Assembly (NCBI GenBank): GCA_016190375.1
Contig: JACPQR010000205.1
Location: 121,117-185,116 of the forward strand
Direction: 5' to 3'
Source: Deltaproteobacteria bacterium
Lineage (GTDB): Bacteria > Myxococcota_A > Polyangia > JACPQR01
Length of the DNA stretch: 64,000 bases
Both the position numbers and the translations under genes were made by a program. The notes under the pieces are model-generated. The model worked only from the letters and a program-made list of their open reading frames with translations, was not told where the DNA came from and did no database searches. Shown here piece after piece: positions 7,723 through 15,534 of the stretch (position 1 is its first letter; each line of letters opens with the position of its first letter).

Positions 7723-8343
7723 ATGGAATCGCCCTCCACTCCGGAGCCGAGCCGCCGCATCATCAAGCGGTACACCAACCGCAAGCTGTACGACACGCGC
7801 GAGAGTCGCTACGTGACCCTCAACCAGATAGCGGAGATGATTCGCGCCGGAGAGGACGTTCAGATCATCGACAATAACTCCAAGGAAGACCTGACGTCCG
7901 TCACGCTGGCTCAGGTCATCTACGAGCAGGAAAAGGCGGCCTCGCAGCGCGTGCCTTCGGCATTGCGCGACCTCATTCACTCCGGCGGCGAGCGGCTCAT
8001 GGCCTCGATCCGGTCGGGCAGCGTTGGTCGCCTGATCCTCCGCGACGGCCAGGAACCCGAGGAAATCCCCGAAGGTGCCGAGACCGCGCCGCAGGCGCCG
8101 GACGCCAGGACGGGAATCGCGGGCCTTGTCGAGGCGTCGCGCGAGACCTTCGAGGACTGGCAGAAGAAGCTGGACGAGCGCGTACGGAACACCCTCGTCG
8201 GATGGAAGCCCTTCATCCAGATGCAAGGCGAGGTCCGCAGGCTCTCTCAACGGATAGAGGAGCTCGAGTCCAAGCTCATCGGCGCGGCCCGCAGGACCCG
8301 GAGCGAGGGCGGCAAGGACTCGGACGGCGGGGCGTCGGAATAG
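7723..8343 (+). CDS. phaR: PHA synthesis repressor PhaR (PHB accumulation regulator)
   Basis: A 206-residue protein starting at the ATG at 7723. The N-terminal domain is near-canonical: RIIKRYTNRKLYDTRESRYV, then TLNQIAEMIRAGEDVQIIDN and KEDLTSVTLAQVI (residues 11-65). This is the DNA- and PHB-binding domain of PhaR. The C-terminal part is helical with a short coiled coil (RRLSQRIEELESKLIG). PhaR represses phasin and PHA genes and is released when it binds nascent PHA granules. A PHA-synthase-like hydrolase lies 1.6 kb downstream, but no phaC or phasin gene was found in the window. Confidence 0.9.
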   Translation: MESPSTPEPSRRIIKRYTNRKLYDTRESRYVTLNQIAEMIRAGEDVQIIDNNSKEDLTSVTLAQVIYEQEKAASQRVPSALRDLIHSGGERLMASIRSGSVGRLILRDGQEPEEIPEGAETAPQAPDARTGIAGLVEASRETFEDWQKKLDERVRNTLVGWKPFIQMQGEVRRLSQRIEELESKLIGAARRTRSEGGKDSDGGASE

Positions 8344-8393
8344 GGGCGCCCCGCGGCTGGTTGACACCTGCATAGAGCTCGAAGGCAGCCCGG

Positions 8394-9041
8394 ATGAGCG
8401 ATAAAGAAAGTGCTCGTGATGTCTCGGAATTCGAGGCGGAGAGCACTGCGCATCTCGACGCGCTCTACGGCCTCGCCCTGCGACTGACCCGGAGACCCAC
8501 CGACGCCGAGGATCTGGTGCAGGAGGCATACCTCCGCGCTTTCCGGTTCCGCGACCACTACACGCCGGGCACGAACCTCCGAGCCTGGATGTTCAAGATC
8601 CTCACCAACCTGTTCATCAATCGCTACCGCCGTTCGATGAAGGAGACGGCGCTACTGGACGGATCCGACGGGGACTCGATCGCGGAGGCGGCGCTGTCTC
8701 GTCAGTCGGTGCGGCTCCTGAGGGACCCCGAAGCGCACTTCGAGGCGCCGTTGTTCGGAGAACAGGTCTGCAAGGCCCTGGAACGACTGCCGGCCGACTT
8801 CAGGGCCGTCGTCGTGCTCTCGGACGTCGAGGAGTTCTCGTACAAGGAGATCGCGGAGATCGTAGGCTGCCCGATTGGAACCGTGATGTCGCGTCTTCAC
8901 CGAGCCCGTCGCAGCCTGCAGAGGCAGCTCGTGGAGTACGCCCACGAGGTGGGCGCGCTGGCGCCGGGCGAGGAGCGGGCGCCTGCCGAGCCGACGGATC
9001 TCGCTTCCTACCGGGCGCGCCGGGGAGCGGGCACGTCATGA
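8394..9041 (+). CDS. ECF (sigma-70 family group 4) sigma factor
   Basis: A 215-residue protein starting at the ATG at 8394. Region 2 spans about 18-90: RRPTDAEDLVQEAYLRAFRF and NLRAWMFKILTNLFINRYRR. Region 4 spans about 125-185: LERLPADFRAVVVLSDVEEF, then the helix-turn-helix SYKEIAEIVGCPIGTVMSRL. The tail beyond region 4 is acidic and disordered. Its TGA overlaps the start of the zinc-finger anti-sigma factor (ATGA), the usual arrangement for an ECF sigma/anti-sigma pair. The upstream gap contains TTGACACCTGCAT at 8361. Confidence 0.92.
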   Translation: MSDKESARDVSEFEAESTAHLDALYGLALRLTRRPTDAEDLVQEAYLRAFRFRDHYTPGTNLRAWMFKILTNLFINRYRRSMKETALLDGSDGDSIAEAALSRQSVRLLRDPEAHFEAPLFGEQVCKALERLPADFRAVVVLSDVEEFSYKEIAEIVGCPIGTVMSRLHRARRSLQRQLVEYAHEVGALAPGEERAPAEPTDLASYRARRGAGTS

Positions 9042-9913
9042 GGTGCCGCGACGTTCAGCAGTTCGCGAGCGCCATGGTGGACGGCGAGCTGGACGCGGCG
9101 ACGGCGCTGGAGTTCGAGCGACATGTCGGGATGTGCGAGGCGTGTCGGGTTCGCACGGAGTCCGAGCGGCTGATCAAGGCGGAGCTGCGCCGTCACCTGC
9201 GCGGCACGCGTGCACCCGAGTCCCTGCGCAGGCGGATCCACGATGCGCTCGGCGAAGCGGGTGGCGGGGTCGAGAGGCCGGCCGATGGACGAGCTCCGCC
9301 CGCGCGCAGGGAAGTGCCCGTTCGCGACCTCGAGGCGGGGATGGCCGCCCGCCCGCGTTCTCGCTTCGCCTTCGTCCCGTATGCCGTCGCGGCCGGGCTC
9401 ATGCTGTTCTTCGTCTTCCCTCGCGGCTGGCTGGGGACACGGCCGATCACGGGAGCATCGACGGCGCGTCAGGCGAGCATGGGAGGGCCGCTGTTCGTCA
9501 GCGACGTGGCCGGAAAGCACGCGCGAAGCCTCCCGGTCGAGGTCAATGGTCCCAGTCCGGAGCGAGTCGGCCACTGGTTCCAGGGGAAGGTCGACTTCCC
9601 GGTGCGACCGCCCGTCTTCTCGCAAGTTCGAGCGGACCTCGTCGGTGGGAGGATCTCGTGGGTCCGGGACCAGCCCGCGGCCCACCTCTACTACGACTTC
9701 GACGGTCGTCGCGTCTCCGTGCTGATCTTCACTCCCCCGCGGCGGCGGCTGCCGGTGGACGGCATCCCCGGGATCTGCGTCCCGGGGCGGACCGTCTACG
9801 TCGGGCGCTCGAGGGGAGTGAACGTCGCGTTCGTTCAGCACGACAAGGTCGCCTACGCGCTCGCCAGCGACGTGCCGGAGCAGCAGGTCCTCGGCCTCGC
9901 GGCGGGCTTCTGA
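9038..9913 (+). CDS. Zinc-binding (ZAS-type) membrane anti-sigma factor
   Basis: A 291-residue protein. The ATG at 9038 overlaps the sigma stop codon. The N-terminus is an anti-sigma zinc finger (zf-HC2): Cys3, then His29-X3-Cys33-X2-Cys36 in the HVGMCEACR motif. One membrane segment lies at about 110-128. The C-terminal about 160 residues are predicted periplasmic, are mostly beta (HWFQGKVDFPVRPP, GGRISWVRDQPAAHLYYDF), and probably sense an envelope signal. It presumably holds the sigma factor at 8394 inactive. No regulated protease gene is nearby. Confidence 0.88.
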   Translation: MRCRDVQQFASAMVDGELDAATALEFERHVGMCEACRVRTESERLIKAELRRHLRGTRAPESLRRRIHDALGEAGGGVERPADGRAPPARREVPVRDLEAGMAARPRSRFAFVPYAVAAGLMLFFVFPRGWLGTRPITGASTARQASMGGPLFVSDVAGKHARSLPVEVNGPSPERVGHWFQGKVDFPVRPPVFSQVRADLVGGRISWVRDQPAAHLYYDFDGRRVSVLIFTPPRRRLPVDGIPGICVPGRTVYVGRSRGVNVAFVQHDKVAYALASDVPEQQVLGLAAGF

Positions 9914-10939
9914 TCACTCCAGCGTCACGTTCGCCATTCGCTCGAGCCAGAGCGCGATGGGCTCGAAGACGAGCTCGTGAGCGTCGTTCGAGACGAACAG
10001 GTCGGCGTGCGCGAACGGCATCCGATCGTCGCCCACCTCGAGCACGTCTTTGTAGACGGAGCCGATGGCGTGGTAGCCGGACAGCGCCGTCGACGGCGGC
10101 ACGATGCCGTCCGCGTTCGCGACGACGCACAGGAGCGGCAGCACGACCCTGCCCAGGGCCTCGGTCACGTTGATCCCGTCGACCTTCAGATCCCGATCGA
10201 GTATCCAGTGCGCGATCTGCCGATTCACGTGGCGACTGGGTGTCTCCACGGTCCGGAGCATCGTCGACATCTGACGCGTGTCCACGATGTCGGTGTGGAC
10301 GTAGATCTCGAGCACCTTCGGGAAGCGCAAGATGAGCGGCAGCGCTCGCTGGGCGAGCCGGCGCGTCTCCGGGAAAGGAACCATGCCGATGACCTCGGGC
10401 GAGCGAGCGAGCCAGCGGATCACCGGATGGACGTCGATCCAGCGCAGCGGTCCTCCGATCGCGACCAGGGAGCCGAGATGAACGGAGGGGCCGCGGGCGG
10501 CGAGCATGTACATGAGCGTCGCCCCGAGGCTCGCGCCAAGGACGTCGACTCGCGACGTGCCGCCCTCGGCTCGAGCGGCGACGTGATCGATCGCGAGCCG
10601 CAGATCCGTCAGCGCCAGGTCGACCATGTCGAATCGCATCGAGCCGCCGTCGCGGATCGACTCGCCCTGAGCGCGCAGGTCCACCGCCCAGACGTCGAGG
10701 CCCTTTTCGGCGAGATACTCCTCGAGCGAGGCCCCTCGGGGGTGGAAGCCGAAGATGAACGAGTTCATGCCGTAGCCGGGAACGATCACGACGGGACGGC
10801 GCCCGGGGACGAGCTTCGGCGCACGGACTCGCCTCAGCGCGAGCCGCCAGCCTCGACCGTTCGGCACGTGATGGATGGTCTTCGAGATCATTTCGCTTTG
10901 ACTTGGAACAAGTACGCGAAATATCATCTTTTCCCGCAT
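9914..10939 (-). CDS. Alpha/beta hydrolase, PHA-synthase/lipase-like
   Basis: A 341-residue protein as drawn from the ATG at 10939; ATGs at 10927 and 10891 are alternatives. The alpha/beta-hydrolase core is clear: VVIVPGYGMNSFIFGF (oxyanion region), DVWAVDLRAQGES, and the nucleophile elbow VDVLGASLGATLMY (GASLG, Ser nucleophile). An Asp lies in VANADGIVPP and a His in FAHADLF near the C-terminus. The sequence around PGYGMNSFI resembles class III PhaC, but the elbow carries Ser rather than the PhaC Cys, so a lipase or esterase is more likely. It starts divergently from the AglZ/FrzS-like gene. Confidence 0.78.
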   Translation of the reverse strand: MREKMIFRVLVPSQSEMISKTIHHVPNGRGWRLALRRVRAPKLVPGRRPVVIVPGYGMNSFIFGFHPRGASLEEYLAEKGLDVWAVDLRAQGESIRDGGSMRFDMVDLALTDLRLAIDHVAARAEGGTSRVDVLGASLGATLMYMLAARGPSVHLGSLVAIGGPLRWIDVHPVIRWLARSPEVIGMVPFPETRRLAQRALPLILRFPKVLEIYVHTDIVDTRQMSTMLRTVETPSRHVNRQIAHWILDRDLKVDGINVTEALGRVVLPLLCVVANADGIVPPSTALSGYHAIGSVYKDVLEVGDDRMPFAHADLFVSNDAHELVFEPIALWLERMANVTLE

Positions 10940-10974
10940 CTGTCCCGTGCGCGAGAACGCCGAGGAGGCGAACG

Positions 10975-13146
10975 ATGGCCGCGAAGAGGATCCTCGTCTT
11001 CGAGAGTGACACTGCGTTTGCTGCCGAGCTGACGCGGGACTTCGCGCACTACGGTGGAGTCGTCGAGGTCGTCGACGATGGAAACGTGGGCCTCGAGCGG
11101 GCCCGCGTCGAGCGCCCCGAGTTGATCCTCTTGTGCATCGAGCTGCCCCGGATGAACGGCTTCTCCATCTGCAACAAGCTGAAGAAGAACCCCGAGCTCA
11201 AGGACATCCCGCTCATCATCATGAGCTCCGAGGCGTCCGAGGAGACGTTCGAGCAGCACCGAAAGCTGAGAACTCGCGCAGAGGACTACCTGCGCAAGCC
11301 ATTCACCTTCGAGACTCTCCTCGAGAAGGTCTCGCTGTTCGTCCAGCTCGAGCCGGGCGCTGTGGCGGCGCCCGAAGATCCCGTGGTCTTCGACGAGGAG
11401 ATCGCGCTCGAGGAAGCGATCCAGTTCGACGACGAGACCATGATCGCCTCGCCCGCTGCGGCAAAGGCGCTCGTGGGAACTGACCCGGAAGTGCGGGTCG
11501 ACGATGACGTGGAGGCGTTCGCCGAGGAGGCGTTCGGCAACCTCATGATGGCCGATGGAGACCGGACCGTCACCGAGCGGCACTCGGGTCGGCGGAAGGC
11601 GAGCCCTGACGTGGCGATCCCGGAGCCGGTTCCGGTGGCACCGCCCGCGATCGACGCCGCCCCGGTCGAACCCCCGCGGTCGAACGGCGCCGACTCGGAA
11701 GCCCTCGCGGCCGCGGCGGCCGAGATCCGCCAGGTGTCGCAGCTCAACGAGGAGCTCGAGGGCCAGGCGCAGCGGCTCTCGCAGGAAGTCGAGCGGCTCG
11801 CCGCCGAGCTGGCGGCGGCGAAGTCCGAGACGACCGCGGCGAAGTCCGAGGCCGCGACGGCGAGGTCCGAGGTAGCCGCGGCGAGATCCGAGGCCGCGGC
11901 GGCGAAGTCCGAGGCGGCTCCCGCGAAGTCGGAGGGGGCACCCGCGAAGTCCGAGCCGCGCGGCACCAGAGGAGGCGTGTCCAGCCGCGAGTTCCTCGAC
12001 CTGCGCGAGACCATCAACAAGAAGGACAAGGAGATCCTCGATCTCAGGGACAGCATCAACTCGCGCGACAAGCAGATCGTCGACGTCCGGGACAAGGTCA
12101 ACGCGCTCGAGCGCGAGAAGGCCGATCTCGAGGACAGGCTGATCGACCTCGAGAAGTCGCTCGCCGAGCGACAGGAGGAGATCGCGGCGCTCGCGGTGGA
12201 TAAGGAAGCCGCGGCCAAGAGAGGCGACGACCTCAAGCACAGGCTCGAGAGAGCCCAGGGCGAGATCGAGAAGGCGTACCGTGACATCGACGATGCAAAG
12301 AAGCGTCGCGAGGAGCTCCTCGCGGCCAAGGACCACGAGATCGAGGAGCTGCGCGCCCAGCACAGGACGGCGCAGGAGAAGCTGGCGGCGGAGCGGGACG
12401 AGCAGCAGACGCGCGCGGTCGGAGCGGCCGAGACGGCGCTACGACAGGAGATGGCCGACGCTCTCGCCAAGCAGAAGGGCGAGGCCGACGCGCTCGCGGG
12501 GTCGGTCAAGGAGGCGCACGACAAGGCGGTCGAGGACGCCGAGGAGCGCCGCCAGACCGAGCTTTTCGAGGCGGAGGAGAAGCGCAAGACGGATCTCAGG
12601 CTGGCCGACGATCAGCGAAAGGAGGAGTTGCGCCAGGCGGAGGCGAGGCACGAGGCGGCCACGCAGCAAGCGGCCGAGGCTGCGCAGGCCCAGCGCGAGC
12701 GCGAACTGAACACGCAGATCGAGCGGCACGGACGCGAGATGGCCGTCCTCGGGGGCAAGCTCGCCGAGAGCGAGGACAAGCTCGGGTACCGCATCCAGGA
12801 GCTCGCGGACCTGCAGGCGGAGAAGGACAAGGCCCAGGCCCGGGACGCGGAGAAGATCGCGGCGCTGACCAAGCGCGGCGACGACCTCGAGGGCGAGAGG
12901 GACGGTCTGCGCGTCGAGCTGTCGAGCGCGAGGGCCGAGATCGAGGTGCTGCACGACAAGATCAAGGAGCTGTCCGAGAAGCTGTCGGAGGTCGAGGGGA
13001 AGAACGCCACGAACGAGGAGCGTGCGCTGCGGGCGCTCGCGAAGGTCCGCGCGGACGAGCAGACGGTCGACAAGGCCAAGCGCGCGATGGCGATCGCGCT
13101 CTCCTTGCTCGACGACCAGATCCAGCCGCGGCTAGAGGATCAGTAG
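10975..13146 (+). CDS. AglZ/FrzS-like protein: pseudo-receiver plus long coiled coil
   Basis: A 723-residue protein. The ATG at 10975 has a strong GAGGAGG site upstream. Residues 1-120 are a response-regulator receiver domain: RILVFESD, then LILLCIELPRMNG, IIMSSEASEETFEQH and YLRKPF. The phospho-accepting Asp is replaced by Cys54, while the Ser-Ser switch and the Lys of the KPF motif are kept, so it is a pseudo-receiver. An acidic linker (120-190) follows, then a Pro-rich linker. Residues about 235-720 are coiled coil, including near-perfect seven-residue repeats of the AAAKSEA type. The same architecture is found in Myxococcus AglZ and FrzS, which act in gliding and polarity. Confidence 0.82.
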   Translation: MAAKRILVFESDTAFAAELTRDFAHYGGVVEVVDDGNVGLERARVERPELILLCIELPRMNGFSICNKLKKNPELKDIPLIIMSSEASEETFEQHRKLRTRAEDYLRKPFTFETLLEKVSLFVQLEPGAVAAPEDPVVFDEEIALEEAIQFDDETMIASPAAAKALVGTDPEVRVDDDVEAFAEEAFGNLMMADGDRTVTERHSGRRKASPDVAIPEPVPVAPPAIDAAPVEPPRSNGADSEALAAAAAEIRQVSQLNEELEGQAQRLSQEVERLAAELAAAKSETTAAKSEAATARSEVAAARSEAAAAKSEAAPAKSEGAPAKSEPRGTRGGVSSREFLDLRETINKKDKEILDLRDSINSRDKQIVDVRDKVNALEREKADLEDRLIDLEKSLAERQEEIAALAVDKEAAAKRGDDLKHRLERAQGEIEKAYRDIDDAKKRREELLAAKDHEIEELRAQHRTAQEKLAAERDEQQTRAVGAAETALRQEMADALAKQKGEADALAGSVKEAHDKAVEDAEERRQTELFEAEEKRKTDLRLADDQRKEELRQAEARHEAATQQAAEAAQAQRERELNTQIERHGREMAVLGGKLAESEDKLGYRIQELADLQAEKDKAQARDAEKIAALTKRGDDLEGERDGLRVELSSARAEIEVLHDKIKELSEKLSEVEGKNATNEERALRALAKVRADEQTVDKAKRAMAIALSLLDDQIQPRLEDQ

Positions 13147-13155
13147 GCCGCGCCC

Positions 13156-13341
13156 TCAGACGTCGTCCGGCAGGTAGGGGTGCCGCAGTGCCGGAGGCCG
13201 GCGGACCCGCAAGCGCAGCTTCGAGTGGTTGCACCGCAGTCGCCGTTCCGGGGCTGGTTCGCCCGGCTGCGTCAACGGCACGACCTCGTCGCGGCGCTGG
13301 CGCCGGCGCCGGGAGGCCTTCCCACGATCGGATTGGGACAT
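13156..13341 (-). CDS. Possible small basic protein (61 aa), uncertain
   Basis: This frame opens at a GTG at 13410 that overlaps the tatC stop (GTGA), giving 84 residues, or at an ATG at 13341, giving 61. The shorter product is strongly basic (KASRRRRQRRDE; RLRVRRPPALRHPYLP) with a single Cys. A TTGACA lies 36 bases before the ATG. I recognise no family. The four-base overlap with tatC and the AT-rich leader argue for a gene; the lack of a ribosome binding site and the low-complexity composition argue against it. Confidence 0.3.
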   Translation of the reverse strand: MSQSDRGKASRRRRQRRDEVVPLTQPGEPAPERRLRCNHSKLRLRVRRPPALRHPYLPDDV

Positions 13342-13348
13342 GAACAAT

Positions 13349-13377
13349 TCACTACTGCTCAAAATGCTAGGTGTCAA
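13349..13377 (-). promoter_or_regulatory. Possible promoter (TTGACA-N17-TAGTGA)
   Basis: On the minus strand a perfect TTGACA (13377-13372) is followed after 17 bases by TAGTGA, a poor -10 (only the first two bases match). The stretch is unusually AT-rich for this window. The predicted transcript would begin at about the ATG at 13341. The same TTGACACCT(A)GCAT string precedes the ECF sigma gene at 8361. Confidence 0.3.
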
Positions 13378-13406
13378 GAAAGACACGGATGGGTACGGCC
13401 GGACCG

Positions 13407-14270
13407 TCACTCAGGGGTCTCTTCGGACTCCGGGGGTTTGGCCTCCGGCTTGGCCTTCTTCTTCCTCCAAGGGAGCTGGTCCTTCGGCACCTTCGGGCCG
13501 AGGGCCGCAGAGAGCGCGATCGAGAGGAAGTAGAGGAGGATCAGGGGCACCGTCATGAGAATCTGTGAGGTCACGTCCGGCGGCGTCAGGATCGCGCCGA
13601 CGGTGACGGCGACGATGATGAACCAGCGCGAGAAGCGCACGAGCTGGAGCCAGTTCACCACGCCAGCCAGCGAGAGGAAGGTGATGAAGAGCGGGAGCTC
13701 GAAGACGAGCCCGAACGCCAGGAGCATCCGGGTCGTGAACGAGAGGTACTCCTCCATCATCAGGACAGGCCGGAGCTCCATGCCTCCACCGACGTCCCCC
13801 GAGAAGCCGAGGAAGAAGTCGAAGCCGATCGGCAGTACCGTCGCGTAGCCGAAGAACGCCCCGCCGACGAAGCAGATCGTGGAGCCCAGCACGAACGGGA
13901 TCGCGTACTTCTTCTCGCGGGAGTACAGGCCGGGCGAGACGAAGGCCCAGACCTGCCAGAGGATGAGGGGCGAGGCCAGGAAGAAGCCGCCGACGAGCGC
14001 CAGGTAGAGGTAGGAGAGGAACGGACCGACCGGGTCGGCGAAGTTCAGGTTGGGCACGCCGAGGTGCCGCATCTCGTACGCCTTGACCAGCGGTGCCGAG
14101 AGGAACGCGAGGAGCTTCTCCTTGAAGAAGTAGGCAACCGAGACTCCTATGATGAGCCAGAAGAAGGACTTCGCGAGCCGGACCCGCAGCTCGCGCAGGT
14201 GCTCGAAGAAGGACATCCGGCGGGCGTCCACCTCGTCGACCGCGGTCCGGCTCTCCTCTTGCGCGCTCAA
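13407..14270 (-). CDS. tatC: Sec-independent protein translocase TatC
   Basis: A 287-residue protein. The TTG at 14270 overlaps the tatB stop as TTGA. TatC landmarks: FFEHLRELRVRLAKS at the N-terminal cytoplasmic face (twin-arginine recognition), FVSPGLYSREKKYAIPFV, and six membrane helices ending in VPLILLYFLSIALSAALG. A charged Lys/Pro/Glu tail closes the protein. With TatB it forms the receptor for twin-arginine signal peptides. The TTG start makes it dependent on translation of tatB. Confidence 0.93.
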   Translation of the reverse strand: MSAQEESRTAVDEVDARRMSFFEHLRELRVRLAKSFFWLIIGVSVAYFFKEKLLAFLSAPLVKAYEMRHLGVPNLNFADPVGPFLSYLYLALVGGFFLASPLILWQVWAFVSPGLYSREKKYAIPFVLGSTICFVGGAFFGYATVLPIGFDFFLGFSGDVGGGMELRPVLMMEEYLSFTTRMLLAFGLVFELPLFITFLSLAGVVNWLQLVRFSRWFIIVAVTVGAILTPPDVTSQILMTVPLILLYFLSIALSAALGPKVPKDQLPWRKKKAKPEAKPPESEETPE

Positions 14271-15526
14271 CGACGACCTCGACGTCTCCGAGTGGGCCCG
14301 TGCGGTTCCGCCTCGCCTTCAGACGCCAGCGCTTCGTCGGTGGGAGCTGCGGCCGGTTCGCCGGCCGCCCCGCCTGAGACCGCCCCCGCGCCGGCACCTG
14401 GGGCCGACCCACTGGCGGCGCCGGTGGCGGCCTTCTTCCGCTGCCGAGCGCGCCGCTCGCGATGGCTCTCCGGCTTCTTTGTCGGGAGACCGGCAGAGCC
14501 CGCGTCGCTCGCGGTCCCGGTCGCGGTCGAGGTCGGGGTCGAGGTCGGGGTCGAGGTCGCGGTCGGGGTCGCGGTCGCGGTCGCGGTCGGGGTCGCGGTC
14601 GGGCTCGCGGTCGCGGTCGGGCTCGCGGTCGGGGTCGCGGTCGGGCTCGCGGTCGCGGTCGCGGTCGCGGTCGGGCTCGCGGACGACGCCGCTAGCGCCA
14701 CCCGCACTCTTGGCGCAGGCGCAGGCGCGCCCGAGGGTGCCGGTCGCGCCGCTTCGTCGGTGAGCGCTGCGGCAATCGCCGTAGCGAGCGTCGGTCCGGA
14801 CGTCTGGACGGGCGCGGGCGGCAGCTCGCTCGGCCGGAGCCGGGGCGCGAGGGACGCCGCCGACCAGCCCGACGTGCCCGAGGCAGTCTCGATGGTCGCA
14901 CTGTCGTCCCAACCCGAGTCGATCTCGTCGGCCGGCGCTCGGGGAGGGTCTGGCGCCAGACCGGCCGGCGCCCGCGCGGCCGGCACGGGCCCCGACCCGG
15001 AGCCTGGTGCGTGCGCCGCCGACGGAGTCGCTTCCGTGGAAGGCTCGACCGCTGACGGCTCCGGTGCGGCTCGGATTGGCGATCCAGCGACCGACGGCGC
15101 CGTCTCGCTCGCAGAAGTCGTCGCAGGAAGACCCGCTTCGCGATCGGTCGCGGAGTGGCGAGTGGTCAGGTGGAGCGCATCCCGAGGAGCCGCGGGGTCG
15201 ACGCTCTCGTCCCGGGAGTAAGGAGTCGTGGGCGGATAGTCGGTGCTCTCTTCGGCCACGTCCTCGGAGTCCACGCCTTCGGGGGGGTAGATCCGCGACG
15301 GTGGCACGACCCTCCGGGCCGGTCTTGGTCGTGGCGGCGCCTCGCCCATTGCCTCGCGCAGGGTCCCCTCCACGTCGATCTGGTCACGCAGCTCCCTCGT
15401 CGCGCGCCGGAACTCGCGAAGGGCCTTGCCCACCGTCTTGAGCAGCGTCGGAAGCTTGTCCGGCCCGAGCACGAGGAGCGCGACGACTCCGATGATCAGG
15501 AACTCGGAGAAGGAGATCCCGAGCAC
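14267..15526 (-). CDS. tatB: TatB with a very long low-complexity C-terminal extension
   Basis: A 419-residue protein. The GTG at 15526 begins eight bases after the chemoreceptor stop. Residues 1-25 (LGISFSEFLIIGVVALLVLG) and the amphipathic helix PDKLPTLLKTVGKALREFRR are canonical TatB. Typical TatB proteins have about 100-200 residues; here about 340 further residues are low complexity. They are Pro/Ser/Glu-rich at first, then run as Ala-Thr-Pro-Thr-type repeats (about 282-340) encoded by a hexanucleotide repeat, and end in a basic stretch (HRERRARQRKKA). It is co-transcribed with tatC and probably with the upstream chemoreceptor gene. Confidence 0.82.
   Translation of the reverse strand: MLGISFSEFLIIGVVALLVLGPDKLPTLLKTVGKALREFRRATRELRDQIDVEGTLREAMGEAPPRPRPARRVVPPSRIYPPEGVDSEDVAEESTDYPPTTPYSRDESVDPAAPRDALHLTTRHSATDREAGLPATTSASETAPSVAGSPIRAAPEPSAVEPSTEATPSAAHAPGSGSGPVPAARAPAGLAPDPPRAPADEIDSGWDDSATIETASGTSGWSAASLAPRLRPSELPPAPVQTSGPTLATAIAAALTDEAARPAPSGAPAPAPRVRVALAASSASPTATATATASPTATPTASPTATASPTATPTATATATPTATSTPTSTPTSTATGTASDAGSAGLPTKKPESHRERRARQRKKAATGAASGSAPGAGAGAVSGGAAGEPAAAPTDEALASEGEAEPHGPTRRRRGRR
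14508..14682 (+). repeat. Degenerate GGTCGN hexanucleotide repeat inside tatB
   Basis: About 29 tandem copies of GGTCGC, GGTCGG, GGTCGA or GGCTCG-type hexamers. On the coding (minus) strand each unit gives a dipeptide, producing Thr-Ala, Thr-Pro and Ser-Pro runs in the TatB tail. The unit length keeps the frame when copies are gained or lost, so length variation between strains is expected. Confidence 0.85.
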
Positions 15527-15534
15527 GGGGGGAC

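Noticed and set aside
9914..10939. Bona fide PHA synthase (PhaC) next to phaR
   Set aside because: The nucleophile elbow carries Ser (GASLG), not the PhaC Cys, and the protein is slightly short.
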